From F23-D06 sp947165685 (GTDB lineage Bacteria > Bacteroidota > Bacteroidia > Bacteroidales > WCHB1-69): DNA of 43,297 nucleotides. How positions within the stretch are numbered: the stretch's first letter is position 1; each line of letters starts with the position of its first letter. Positions 7,337-16,155 of this stretch are shown here, piece after piece. The notes beneath the pieces were generated by a model, which saw only the letters and a program-made list of their open reading frames with translations, searched no databases and was not told the origin of the DNA. The position numbers and the translations under genes are program-made. The DNA lies in NCBI GenBank assembly GCA_947165685.1, contig CAMVBK010000026.1, forward strand, positions 1 through 43,297, given 5' to 3'.

Positions 7337-9235
7337 TTATATTTTCCAAGCCTCGCGCACCCGTTTCGTTATGGTCTCTTCGTCAAAGCCTACCTCTTTG
7401 TATAGGTGCGGAATGTCGCCATGCGAGATGAAACGGTCGGGCAGGGCGATGTGCAGCAGGTGGTTACGAAATCCTCTTTTTTCCAGAAATTCTGCTGTTT
7501 CGGAGAACAGTCCGCCCTTTTCGGTGCCGTCTTCCACGGTGATCCAAACGGGATACTGGTCTGCAAATGTTGCCAATGCGCTTTCGTCCAACGGTTTGAG
7601 GAACCGCACATCGAAATGTCCTGCGTGGATGTCCTCCTTCTCCAGTTTCTGCAGCACGTTCTCCACGGCGTTGCCCAATGGCCCGAGAGTGAGGAGCAGG
7701 ACTTTTTCGCCTTTTCGGAGCAGTTGTCCTTTGCCGATAGGTAACACTTGCGGTTCGTTGTGCCAGTCGGTGAGGACACCGCGTCCGCGCGGGTAACGGA
7801 TGACGAACGGAAGTCCGTGATTTTTTGCGTTTTGGTAGGCGGTGAGCATTAAGTTGCGCAGTTCATGTTCGTTGAGAGGCGACGAGACGATGAGGTCGGG
7901 AATGCAACGCAGGAAGGCCAAGTCGAAAACGCCCTGGTGTGTTGCACCGTCTTCTCCTACCAGCCCGGCGCGGTCGATGCAGAATACGACAGGCAACTTT
8001 TGTAGCGCCACGTCGTGGATTACTTGGTCGTAGCCGCGTTGCAGGAACGATGAATAGATGTTGCAGAACGGGATGTAGTCTTCGGTGGCCAGTCCTGCCG
8101 AGAAGGTGACGGCATGCTGTTCGGCGATGCCCACATCGAAGACGCGGTCAGGGAACTCTCTGTCCATGATGGTCAGCGAGCAGCCGGTGGCCATGGCGGG
8201 TGTGATGCCCACCACTTTCTCGTCCTTCCGGGCGAATTCCAGAATCGTGTTTCCGAAAACATCTTGGTATTTAGGTGGTTGCGCATTGTCTTCGGTACGG
8301 ATGAGGGCACCGGTTTCGGGATCGAATTTTCCGGGGGCGTGGTATTGGGTCTGGTTCTGTTCCGCTGCCTCCAGCCCTTTTCCCTTGACCGTCAGCACGT
8401 GGAACAGCTTCAGTCCGGGCAGTTTTTTCAGCCCTTGCAACGTTTTCACAAGATAGATCACGTCATGGCCGTCGGCGGGACCGAAGTAGCGGTATCCGAG
8501 GCTTTGAAACCAGTTGCTACCGCCGAAGAGCCAGCCTTTCACCGAGTTCCCCATCTTGCTGAAGAAATTGGTGACGTGGTTGGGGTGGTTGGTGCGGAAG
8601 GTGAAGAAATTCCAGAGACGGTTTTTCATCCGGTTGTAGGCGGGGGAGGCGGTGATGGAGAGCAGGTATTTGCTCATCGCGCCGGTGCTCTTGTCGATGG
8701 ATATTTTGTTGTCGTTCAAGATTACCAGCATGTTGACATCGCGGTAAGGGGCCTGGTTCATGGCTTCGAAGGCCATGCCGCCGCCGATGGCGCCGTCGCC
8801 GATGACGGCGATGTGGTTGCGTTTCAGGTTGCCTTCCATCTTTGCGGCCATGGCCATGCCGAGGGCAGCGGAGATGGAAGTGGAGGAGTGTCCCGTGCCG
8901 AAGGCGTCGAACTCGCTCTCCTCGCGGCGCGGGAACCCGCTGATGCCACCGTAGCAGCGGTTGGTGTTGAAAAGGTCCTTGCGGCCGGTCAGGATTTTGT
9001 GGCAGTAGGCCTGGTGCCCGACGTCCCAGATCAGCTTGTCATCCGGAGTGTCGAAGACGTAGTGGATGGCCACGGTCAGCTCCACCACCCCGAGGCTGGA
9101 ACCGAGGTGACCCGGATGCCTGGCGGTCTGCTCGATGATGAAGTGGCGCAGCTCTTCGCACAACTGGGGCAGCTTCTCGACAGGCAGCTTCCGCAAATCC
9201 TCAACCGATTGTATATTGGATAGCAACTTGCTCAT
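7337..9235 (-). CDS. dxs: 1-deoxy-D-xylulose-5-phosphate synthase
   Basis: 632 residues, full length for the family. The thiamine-diphosphate motif starts at GDGAIGGG (146-153) and ends with LNDN (about 173-176). The transketolase-type catalytic region EQHAVTFSAGLA and the C-terminal transketolase domain are present. It condenses pyruvate and glyceraldehyde-3-phosphate in the first step of the MEP isoprenoid pathway. The start overlaps the upstream glycosyltransferase stop by 4 bp (ATGA type), so the two are translationally coupled. Confidence 0.97.
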   Translation of the reverse strand: MSKLLSNIQSVEDLRKLPVEKLPQLCEELRHFIIEQTARHPGHLGSSLGVVELTVAIHYVFDTPDDKLIWDVGHQAYCHKILTGRKDLFNTNRCYGGISGFPRREESEFDAFGTGHSSTSISAALGMAMAAKMEGNLKRNHIAVIGDGAIGGGMAFEAMNQAPYRDVNMLVILNDNKISIDKSTGAMSKYLLSITASPAYNRMKNRLWNFFTFRTNHPNHVTNFFSKMGNSVKGWLFGGSNWFQSLGYRYFGPADGHDVIYLVKTLQGLKKLPGLKLFHVLTVKGKGLEAAEQNQTQYHAPGKFDPETGALIRTEDNAQPPKYQDVFGNTILEFARKDEKVVGITPAMATGCSLTIMDREFPDRVFDVGIAEQHAVTFSAGLATEDYIPFCNIYSSFLQRGYDQVIHDVALQKLPVVFCIDRAGLVGEDGATHQGVFDLAFLRCIPDLIVSSPLNEHELRNLMLTAYQNAKNHGLPFVIRYPRGRGVLTDWHNEPQVLPIGKGQLLRKGEKVLLLTLGPLGNAVENVLQKLEKEDIHAGHFDVRFLKPLDESALATFADQYPVWITVEDGTEKGGLFSETAEFLEKRGFRNHLLHIALPDRFISHGDIPHLYKEVGFDEETITKRVREAWKI

Positions 9236-10446
9236 TTTCTTTCCGTTACTTGTTTATAGAAGTCGGTGATTTGCTGTGCGATGACCGCGTTGTTGTGGTG
9301 GATGGAAATGTAGTGACGGGCGTTTTCGCTGATGATGCTGCACAAGTCGGGCATGGCCACGCATTTGTTGACCACGGCCACGAATTCCTCGGGGGTGTTG
9401 GCGATGAAAAGGTGCTTTCCGTCTTGCACGTCAAGTCCTTCCGCTCCGATGGAGGTGGTGATGACGACGCGCCCCAGGGCCATGGCTTCCACAATCTTGA
9501 TGCGGATGCCGCTGCCGGAAAGCAGGGGCACCACCATGATGTCGTGGTCCATCATGAATTCGTTGGCGTTGGGCACAGATCCGACCACGTTCACGTTCGT
9601 GTCGTGGCGGTTGCGGATACGGTCAGGGATGTCGTGGCCGGCCAGCGTGAAAGTGAGATTGGGGTGCACAGATTGAATTTCGGGCCACACCTCGTCCAGA
9701 AACCATTCGATGCCTTCCACGTTCGGCGACCAGTTCATGCTGCCGAGATGGAATAGCTTCGGCTGGTCGGTGGCAATGTAGTCGTCATCTTCCATGTCAT
9801 AATTATCGACATTGATGCCGAACGGGATGACGATGCCCGGCACATTGGGCGCGGTGTTGTGGAAATACTGGAAATCGGGCTCGGAAATGGACATGTAGCC
9901 GTCCACTTCGTGAAGGATTTTCCGTTCCACGCGCTTGAGCTGGTACGCATTGACGCGATAGGCGATTTTCAGGACCGGATTGTGCTCGTTCTCCGACAGG
10001 CGTTCCCAGATTTGGTGCTCGATGTTGTGCAGGCGCAGCAGGATTTTCGCTTTCGAGTGCTTCCGGATCAGCGGGATGTAGGGCGCCATGTAGATGGACT
10101 CTATGTGGACGATGTCGAAGGGCTCTTTTTGGAGTACTTCGGTCAACTTGGCGGCCATGTTTTTGTGGTAAAACCGGCTGATATGGTAGGATTTTCCCGT
10201 GAAAAGGGTTTTCAGTGCCTCGATTTTATGCGGAGTGGTGTCGATATAGACTTGTTCGAAGCGAGTGCTCAGCAGATATTCCCTTGAGTAGGCCGACACC
10301 ACGAAAGGATGCTTGGGTGTGGCCACGGCAAGCACTTTCACGTCCATGCCGCTGTCCATCAGGCACTGCGTGATATTGTGAATGGCGATGCAGCCGCCGT
10401 CGATGGCGGGCAAAGGCGTTTTATGACAAAGTTGAAGGATTTTCAT
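9232..10446 (-). CDS. Glycosyltransferase, GT4-like
   Basis: 404 residues with a two-Rossmann GT-B layout. The N-terminus is MKILQLCHKTPLPAIDGG, with an acceptor-side glycine-rich turn. The C-terminal half has the nucleotide-sugar motif GSGIRIKIVEAMALGRVVI and TSIGAEGL, matching the conserved E-x7-E region of GT4-like enzymes. It probably transfers a sugar to a surface glycan or lipid; the acceptor cannot be told from sequence. The start overlaps the end of the LptF/LptG gene by 26 bp, and the stop overlaps dxs. An envelope role alongside the lipopolysaccharide permease is plausible. Confidence 0.9.
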   Translation of the reverse strand: MKILQLCHKTPLPAIDGGCIAIHNITQCLMDSGMDVKVLAVATPKHPFVVSAYSREYLLSTRFEQVYIDTTPHKIEALKTLFTGKSYHISRFYHKNMAAKLTEVLQKEPFDIVHIESIYMAPYIPLIRKHSKAKILLRLHNIEHQIWERLSENEHNPVLKIAYRVNAYQLKRVERKILHEVDGYMSISEPDFQYFHNTAPNVPGIVIPFGINVDNYDMEDDDYIATDQPKLFHLGSMNWSPNVEGIEWFLDEVWPEIQSVHPNLTFTLAGHDIPDRIRNRHDTNVNVVGSVPNANEFMMDHDIMVVPLLSGSGIRIKIVEAMALGRVVITTSIGAEGLDVQDGKHLFIANTPEEFVAVVNKCVAMPDLCSIISENARHYISIHHNNAVIAQQITDFYKQVTERK

Positions 10447-11890
10447 CTCTTTTCTTGGAAAACAGTTTTATGTTTTTGAATCTGTTCACAATTTTGGCGT
10501 AAGTGTCGGGTGAGAGCACGGCCGTGTCCATGGTGGCGTGATAGGTCAAGAAGACGCATAGCGGCAATAGGATGAACGATGACATCCAGGTTCCGAACCA
10601 CACGGGCATCGTGCTTCCCTTGGCTATTTTTTCGCCGATGACGGAGAGGGCGAAGTAAATCACGAAAAAGACCACGGTGAAAACCAGCGGGATGGCAATG
10701 CCACCCTTCCGGATGATGGACCCTAACGGCGCCCCGATGAAGAAAAAGAGCAGGCAGGCGACGGCCAGCCGGTATTTCCGCTGGAGTTCTATTTGGTACG
10801 ACCACATGTAGGAGGTTCGGTAGGCGGCATCCGTATAGTTGAACTGCATGGAGTAGATGTATGAGCGGGAGGTGTTTTCGGCATGGTTCAGCACAAGGCT
10901 GCGCATTTCGGGGCTGAAAGCGTTGAGGTCGAATGCCAATGAGGTGTCTTGGGTCTTGAATTTTTCGTCATTACGGACGAAATTGTTGTAATAGTAAAGG
11001 TTCCCGAAAAAAACGTTGGCGGTATTCTCTTCATTGGCGCGAATTTGTTTCTTCATGCTGTCGATTTGGGTACTCAACTGCTTGTTGGTCATGGCGGAGG
11101 AATGCCCTTCAAAAAGTTCGGCATCCACTTGGCTCATGGAGAAATCGGACATGTCGAAACGCTTGTACTGTTTGTCGAAGTTGGCCCGCATCAGTGGGAG
11201 TTGCGAGGCTTTTCCGCGGCTCACACCCATGGAGGAGGTCTCGTCCCAGAAGGAGCCGTTGTGCAAGGTGAACAGCAGGTAGTGCTTGTCAGGGGTTACC
11301 GTCATGGTGCCTGATTCCGCATAGGTGACGGAGGTGTTGCCCTGTCGCCGCGAATGGTCGTAAATCAGGATGTCTTTCACTGTTTCGCCGTCGGGCATTT
11401 TCTTGCCTACGAGGATGGAGTAGTTGTCAAAGCCGTCGTAGAAAACACCCTCCTCGATGTTCAGGGCGGGTTTCTGTTCTTGGATGTCATAAAGCAACAT
11501 CCTGAGTTTCAGGGATGCACGTGGGATGACTTGGTCGGAGACGAAGAAAGAGACGATGGTGATGACCACGGTCAGCAGGGCCAGTGGGGTCATCATCTTG
11601 CGCGTGGAAATACCTGCCGACTTCAGGGCGACGATTTCGTAGCGTTCACCCATATTGCCGAAGGTCATCAGGGAGGCCAGCATTACCGCCAACGGGAAAG
11701 CCATGGAACTGAGCGAGACGGCTGCGTAGAACAGCAGTTTCAGCATCACGGACACTTCCAGACCTTTACCTACAAGCTCATCCACCCATTTCCAGACGAA
11801 CTGCATAAGCAGCACGAAGAGTGCCACGAAGAAGGTCAGGAAAAAGGGACCTAAGAAATTCTTGCAGAGGTATTTGTTGACGATTTTCAC
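10421..11890 (-). CDS. LptF/LptG-family lipopolysaccharide export permease (YjgP/YjgQ)
   Basis: 489 residues starting at GTG (11888-11890). About three hydrophobic spans occur in the first 125 residues (PFFLTFFVALFVLLMQF and others) and three near residues 370-455, separated by a large periplasmic domain. This is the layout of LptF and LptG. The motif MGERYEIVALKSAGIS, the cytoplasmic coupling segment, is characteristic. With LptB it would extract lipopolysaccharide from the inner membrane. I cannot tell LptF from LptG. It begins 12 bp after the stop of the transketolase half and overlaps the glycosyltransferase gene. Confidence 0.9.
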   Translation of the reverse strand: MKIVNKYLCKNFLGPFFLTFFVALFVLLMQFVWKWVDELVGKGLEVSVMLKLLFYAAVSLSSMAFPLAVMLASLMTFGNMGERYEIVALKSAGISTRKMMTPLALLTVVITIVSFFVSDQVIPRASLKLRMLLYDIQEQKPALNIEEGVFYDGFDNYSILVGKKMPDGETVKDILIYDHSRRQGNTSVTYAESGTMTVTPDKHYLLFTLHNGSFWDETSSMGVSRGKASQLPLMRANFDKQYKRFDMSDFSMSQVDAELFEGHSSAMTNKQLSTQIDSMKKQIRANEENTANVFFGNLYYYNNFVRNDEKFKTQDTSLAFDLNAFSPEMRSLVLNHAENTSRSYIYSMQFNYTDAAYRTSYMWSYQIELQRKYRLAVACLLFFFIGAPLGSIIRKGGIAIPLVFTVVFFVIYFALSVIGEKIAKGSTMPVWFGTWMSSFILLPLCVFLTYHATMDTAVLSPDTYAKIVNRFKNIKLFSKKRDENPSTLS

Positions 11891-11902
11891 GAGAGGGAGC
11901 GA

Positions 11903-12745
11903 TTAGTAATCCCCTAAGGTTTCGGGGAGTTGCGCTAATGCGGCGGCGGCCTGCTCGTCGTTAGGCGGCGTGCCGTGCCACTTGTGAGTGCCCATCATGA
12001 AGTCCACACCTTGGCCCATCTCGGTCTTCATCAGGATGGCGATGGGTTTCTGGTTGCCGGAGAGGGTCTTGGCCAGTTTCAGCGTCTGGATGCAACTCTT
12101 CATGTCATTACCGTTCATCTCCAAGACCATCCATTGGAAAGCCTCGAACTTGGCACGGAGGTTGCCGAGGTTCATCACGGCATCCGTGCTGCCATCGATC
12201 TGTTTCTTGTTGTAGTCAACGGTAACAATCAGGTTGTCAACGTGTTTTGAGCCGGCGAACATCAGTGCTTCCCAGTTCTGTCCTTCTTCGAGTTCCCCGT
12301 CACCGGTAAGCGTATAGACGAGGTGCTTGTCCTGGTTGGCTTTCTTGGCCAAAGCCGCGCCAATGGAGACGGAGAGTCCCTGTCCGAGGGAGCCGGAAGC
12401 CACACGGATGCCGGGAAGTCCCTCCACGGGAGTGGGGTGGCCCTGCAGGCGGGTGCCTAACTTGCGGAAGGTGGCCAGTTCCGAGATCGGGAAATAGCCG
12501 CGCCGTGCCATCACGCTGTAGAGCACGGGGCTGATGTGGCCGTTGGAGAGGAAGAACATGTCTTCGCCGTTGCCCTCGCGGGTGAAATGTTCGGGGTCAA
12601 TCTCCATCGTGTCGAAATAGAGGGCCGTCAAAAAGTCGGCGCATCCCAGCGAACCGCCCGGGTGCCCCGATTTTGCGCTGTGAACCATACGGATAATGTC
12701 TCTGCGCACCTGCGCTGCAACTTCTTGTAACTTATTGATTTCCAT
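11903..12745 (-). CDS. Transketolase, N-terminal (thiamine-diphosphate) subunit
   Basis: 280 residues from the ATG at 12743-12745. The frame extends upstream only through a TTG that is part of the -7 box. It carries GHPGGSLG and the ThDP motif TGDGELEEGQNWEA ending at DYNKKQIDG. This is the N-terminal half of transketolase; the pyrimidine-binding and C-terminal domains are absent. In split transketolases the partner normally follows directly, but here the next gene is LptF/LptG, 12 bp away. The partner must be elsewhere if the enzyme works in the pentose phosphate pathway. It is the first gene of the operon. Confidence 0.92.
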   Translation of the reverse strand: MEINKLQEVAAQVRRDIIRMVHSAKSGHPGGSLGCADFLTALYFDTMEIDPEHFTREGNGEDMFFLSNGHISPVLYSVMARRGYFPISELATFRKLGTRLQGHPTPVEGLPGIRVASGSLGQGLSVSIGAALAKKANQDKHLVYTLTGDGELEEGQNWEALMFAGSKHVDNLIVTVDYNKKQIDGSTDAVMNLGNLRAKFEAFQWMVLEMNGNDMKSCIQTLKLAKTLSGNQKPIAILMKTEMGQGVDFMMGTHKWHGTPPNDEQAAAALAQLPETLGDY

Positions 12746-12804
12746 AATTATATATTGTTTACTTTTTGCTATAATTGCGAATCCGCCATCGGATTTAATT
12801 TGCG

Positions 12805-12813
12805 GCAAAGATA
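12805..12813 (-). promoter_or_regulatory. Bacteroidota -7 promoter box (TATCTTTGC) for the transketolase operon
   Basis: TAnnTTTGC on the minus strand, 59 bp upstream of the transketolase ATG. It would drive the five-gene operon down to the tyrosine phosphatase. Confidence 0.7.
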
Positions 12814-12867
12814 CTATTTTTTATGGAGCGATTGGTCGATATGTGGGGAGGAGAATCTATCAGCTTC

Positions 12868-14199
12868 CTATATCGTGAACTCCACGAACCCATCCGCCGC
12901 CTCGTCGCTTACCGCCTCGCTCTTGGCGTAGCTGAACTCTTCGCTTTGGAGTAGGGCTGCGAGTGTCATCGCGGGGTGCTGGTAGAGCAGGTCGAGCAGT
13001 TCGATGAAGTCGCGGATGACCTCGCGGGGCGTGATGTTCTGGTCGGCGCCGATGCGGCCGTACTCGACTTTGATGAAGGTCACGAGGTCGTCGGTGCTGA
13101 CGCGGCGCGGGTAGCCGTAGAGGTCGGCGTGCATCTGCGCCAATTTCTCGCAAAGCACCAGCATCTCCTCGGCGGTGAGCGGCTCCAATCGGATGACAGG
13201 CGCGAGCAGGTCGCGGGCGCCCGGGCGCGAGAACTTGCCCTCAGCCAGGCGCGAGCGCAGCGCCTCGTAGCTATAGACCCCCCGCCGCTTGTCTTCCACG
13301 GCCTGTGGGGTCGCGCACATGATGATGCCCAAATACTTTGCTTTGCCCTGCAGCGTGTCGTTGTACATGGTCAGCATCTTCTCGTAGTTGTATTGTCGGG
13401 TGATGGTGTTCGGGATTTTGTAGAGATTCACCAGTTCGTCAATCATAACCATCATGCCCGCGTAGCCCGCCAGACGGAAGAAGGTGGCGAAAATCTTCAG
13501 ATAGTCGTACCAGTCGTCGTCGGTGATGATCATGTTCACGCCCAGCTCCTCCTTGGCTTCTTTCTTCAGGTTGTATTCCCCTCTGAACCATCGGGTCACC
13601 TTTGCTTTGGTTTCATCATCGCCTTCCACATAGGCGTGGTAGTAGGCGGAAATCAGCTTGGCGAACTCGAAACCGTGCACGAGCTCGCTGACGGAGGCGG
13701 TGACGGCGTAAATTTTACGGTCCACCGTTTGCGTGAGAGCCGGGTCGCCGGGTGCAAGCCCGGTTTCTTGTACGGCCTCCGACTGCACGTTGCTGATCCA
13801 GCGGTCGAGCACAAGGGTCAGGGCACCGCCTTCGGGTTTAGTCTTGGTGGAGAGGTTCCCGATGAGCTCGCGGTAGGTGGCTAATCCCTGCCCGCGCGTG
13901 CCTTGTAGCCGTCGCTCGGGGGAAAGGTCGGCATCTGCGACAATGAATCCTTTGTCCATCACGTAGTTGCGGATGGTCTGCAGCAGGAAACTCTTGCCGG
14001 AGCCGTAGCGGCCCACGATGAAACGGAACGAGGCACCCCCTTCGCTGATGATATCGACATCGTGGAGCAGGGCTTCGATTTCGCTCTTGCGCCCGACGGT
14101 GATGTAGGGCAGCCCGATTCTCGGCACCACTCCGCCTTTCAGCGAGTTGAGCACCGTCTGGGAGATTCTTTTGGGTACTTTTCTGTTCTCTTCGTTCAT
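12868..14199 (-). CDS. BrxC/BrxD-like ATP-binding protein (DUF2791 type), Ter/BREX-associated
   Basis: 443 residues. The N-terminus reads SLKGGVVPRIGLPYITVGR, the entry segment of the DUF2791 ATPase family. Walker A is GRYGSGKS (63-70) and Walker B is MMVMIDEL (Asp254, Glu255). A probable sensor region is LGIIMCATPQAVED. The family includes BrxD of BREX systems and the ATPase that accompanies TerB_N/TerB_C proteins, usually with a superfamily II helicase. The expected role is an ATP-driven AAA+-like switch in a DNA-processing or phage-defence complex; this is inferred from the family. The TerB gene lies upstream on the same strand, separated by 119 bp that carry a palindromic element. No helicase gene is next to it. 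Confidence 0.85.
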   Translation of the reverse strand: MNEENRKVPKRISQTVLNSLKGGVVPRIGLPYITVGRKSEIEALLHDVDIISEGGASFRFIVGRYGSGKSFLLQTIRNYVMDKGFIVADADLSPERRLQGTRGQGLATYRELIGNLSTKTKPEGGALTLVLDRWISNVQSEAVQETGLAPGDPALTQTVDRKIYAVTASVSELVHGFEFAKLISAYYHAYVEGDDETKAKVTRWFRGEYNLKKEAKEELGVNMIITDDDWYDYLKIFATFFRLAGYAGMMVMIDELVNLYKIPNTITRQYNYEKMLTMYNDTLQGKAKYLGIIMCATPQAVEDKRRGVYSYEALRSRLAEGKFSRPGARDLLAPVIRLEPLTAEEMLVLCEKLAQMHADLYGYPRRVSTDDLVTFIKVEYGRIGADQNITPREVIRDFIELLDLLYQHPAMTLAALLQSEEFSYAKSEAVSDEAADGFVEFTI

Positions 14200-14211
14200 A
14201 GTTTTTCGTTA

Positions 14212-14268
14212 TATGTCCCAGGGCTCACTTCGTTCACCCTGGGTTGACATAGGTCGGGCTTTCAGCCC
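14212..14268. repeat. Composite palindromic element (two hairpins)
   Basis: TATGTCCCAGGG (14212-14223) pairs with CCCTGGG (14237-14243) and, after a 2-bp bulge, GACATA (14246-14251). A second hairpin, GGGCT-TTC-AGCCC (14256-14268), follows and is trailed on the plus strand by a T run. It looks like a dispersed REP-type element. It could also attenuate transcription between the TerB and ATPase genes. Confidence 0.75.
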
Positions 14269-14318
14269 TTTTTGGAATGTCTGTTTTATCAATAATGTCA
14301 TTGTCATTTCGTCCGATG

Positions 14319-15965
14319 TCAGGAGGACGGAAACTTTGCCTCGCCAGAGGACGCAGCACCGACAATTGTCCTCACATCCTCTATATAATCCTCCACGAGT
14401 TCTATATGGTCGCCGTCGCAGTCGAGAATACTGTCGCCGACCTCTTCGAAGAAAGCTTCGTTGAGGGTGTCGGCGACCACGGAGGGCATGAGATGGTGCG
14501 ACCGTATCAGTTCGTCGGCGTTGCCGTCCGCAATCAGTGTTTGCAGGATCTGCGCATGAAGGCTGTCCAATTTTGCCAGTAGGGGGCTGGTTTCCAGATA
14601 TATCGTTGATTCTGAGATGTTTGCTTGTTTCTTCGTAGTGGTGTTGATGGACGGTTCCTGCGGTTCGTCAGCCGCCAGGTCTTCATCAGTGAGTAGGCTT
14701 TCGCGGGTGACCACGGCCTCTTCGCGGATGTGGTCGAGGCGGTCGAGGTGGATGTGCACTTTCGGTTTAGCCGCCTCAAGGCGCGCCTGCCGGTCGGTCT
14801 CGATGACTGCGTCCACGTAAGGGGTGGCCCAGGCGTCATCGGCCCTTTCGCGCAGGGGGCGCTTCAGGTTCAGATAGAGGCGCAGCTTGCGGTCTGCCTC
14901 GTGCAGTAGTGCGTTGATTCGCTTCTTGTCGAAATAGAGCTCTTCGTACTTCTTCACCATCCATTTTCCGCCCTGGTGGAGATAGATACGACATTCGTTC
15001 AGCGGGTATTCGAAGTCCTGGAGCTCCCGTCGTTCCAAATAGACCGCGTTGGCGAGCGGGTACCAGGGGAGAGGCTTCCACGGACCGAAACAGGCGGTCA
15101 TGAAGTCGATGCCGTTCTCGTGATAGTGGGCCAGTGTGTGTCGCCAGATTTCGGCGAAGAGGTGCATGCCGACCTCTTTCTTCTGTATGATGACGGGGGA
15201 GGCTTCGAGGTTTCCGGTGGCGAAACGGCTGAGGGCCAGAAACACCTCCTTGTCGGTCCGGTTGTCTGGGGCGCGCAGCACGGCAATGTGGTGGTCGCGG
15301 TCTGTCAGCCTCGGGTTGGCGTAGTCGTCCACTTTTTTCTGGGGAAGCCGGTGGATGATGGCGAGCTCCAGCATCCAACGTCGCAGGTTCTCTTCCATCC
15401 TTATGTCGGCAAAATATTCGTCCAAGTAGTCCGTCTCGAACTCTTGCATTTTCCATAGGCTCTCTTCCACGGAGGCGGTGCCGATGCCGTTCAGCAGCTC
15501 GTAGAGATAAAGGTAGGCGAAAGAGGTCGGCGTGGGCAGAAAATTTCCTTTCCGTGCTTCGGTGCGCCAAGTGAAATAGCCACGCAACTGCTTGATATTC
15601 AGGTCGTGATAAGTAGGAAAGTAATGCTTGAAATTCCCTTCCCACGGTTGGTCGTCCGTGTAGTCCTGCATGAACATTCCTTGATTGTAGAAGTTGAGGC
15701 ATTTCTGCCGGAAAGAGCCGTCGCCGTAGTCATAAAGTCGCATCATCTCGCGAATCTTCTCCGGCACGTCCTGTCCGGATTGGGAATGAAGTTTCGCGGA
15801 CTTGTCTAACGGGGTGTCGCCATAGACGGACGATGGGTTGTCGCCATTGTTGAGCACGATGGTGGCGGTGTCATTCGACATGGGGATTCCCAAGAAGCGT
15901 CCTTTTTTGAGATCTTCCTCAAGATTGTATTTTCCCTCAGTGTATGTCAGTTCCGATAGTGTCAT
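14319..15965 (-). CDS. TerB_N / TerB_C domain protein
   Basis: 548 residues from the ATG at 15963-15965. An upstream ATG in frame overlaps the -7 box TATCTTTGC, so it is rejected. The TerB_N domain starts near residue 70, with YFPTYHDLNIKQLRGYFTWR as its most recognisable segment. The C-terminal TerB_C domain (about 420-540) contains LMPSVVADTLNEAFFEEVGD and an acidic CDGDHIELVEDY. The middle is charged and less conserved. Such proteins are soluble partners of BrxD-like ATPases in Ter-linked DNA-processing modules. The usual third component, a large helicase, is missing here. The leader between the -7 box and the ATG is only about 7 nt, so the mRNA may be almost leaderless. An internal ATG at residue 29 is an alternative start. 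Confidence 0.88.
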   Translation of the reverse strand: MTLSELTYTEGKYNLEEDLKKGRFLGIPMSNDTATIVLNNGDNPSSVYGDTPLDKSAKLHSQSGQDVPEKIREMMRLYDYGDGSFRQKCLNFYNQGMFMQDYTDDQPWEGNFKHYFPTYHDLNIKQLRGYFTWRTEARKGNFLPTPTSFAYLYLYELLNGIGTASVEESLWKMQEFETDYLDEYFADIRMEENLRRWMLELAIIHRLPQKKVDDYANPRLTDRDHHIAVLRAPDNRTDKEVFLALSRFATGNLEASPVIIQKKEVGMHLFAEIWRHTLAHYHENGIDFMTACFGPWKPLPWYPLANAVYLERRELQDFEYPLNECRIYLHQGGKWMVKKYEELYFDKKRINALLHEADRKLRLYLNLKRPLRERADDAWATPYVDAVIETDRQARLEAAKPKVHIHLDRLDHIREEAVVTRESLLTDEDLAADEPQEPSINTTTKKQANISESTIYLETSPLLAKLDSLHAQILQTLIADGNADELIRSHHLMPSVVADTLNEAFFEEVGDSILDCDGDHIELVEDYIEDVRTIVGAASSGEAKFPSS

Positions 15966-15972
15966 AAGAAAT

Positions 15973-15981
15973 GCAAAGATA
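15973..15981 (-). promoter_or_regulatory. Bacteroidota -7 promoter box (TATCTTTGC) for the TerB gene
   Basis: TAnnTTTGC on the minus strand, ending 7 nt before the TerB ATG. It excludes the longer upstream start. Confidence 0.7.
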
Positions 15982-16155
15982 CACAAAAAAAGAAATCATG
16001 GCGATGCTTTAATTCGTTTTTTTTACCGATTAATAGTTGAATGGCATAATGGCAAATAAACTTCTCTTTTGTATGCAAATCACTATTTTTGTTTCTTTGC
16101 CTCAAAATAAAAACAGCGTATCTGCGTTAAAGGCAATTTTGATAAATAACATTGA

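Noticed and set aside
8114..9223. A 369-codon plus-strand open frame opposite dxs
   Set aside because: Same mirror-frame composition over a full-length, motif-complete dxs.
12746..12808. Longer N-terminus of the transketolase half
   Set aside because: It would start with the TTG inside the -7 box TATCTTTGC, and the extra residues do not resemble transketolase.
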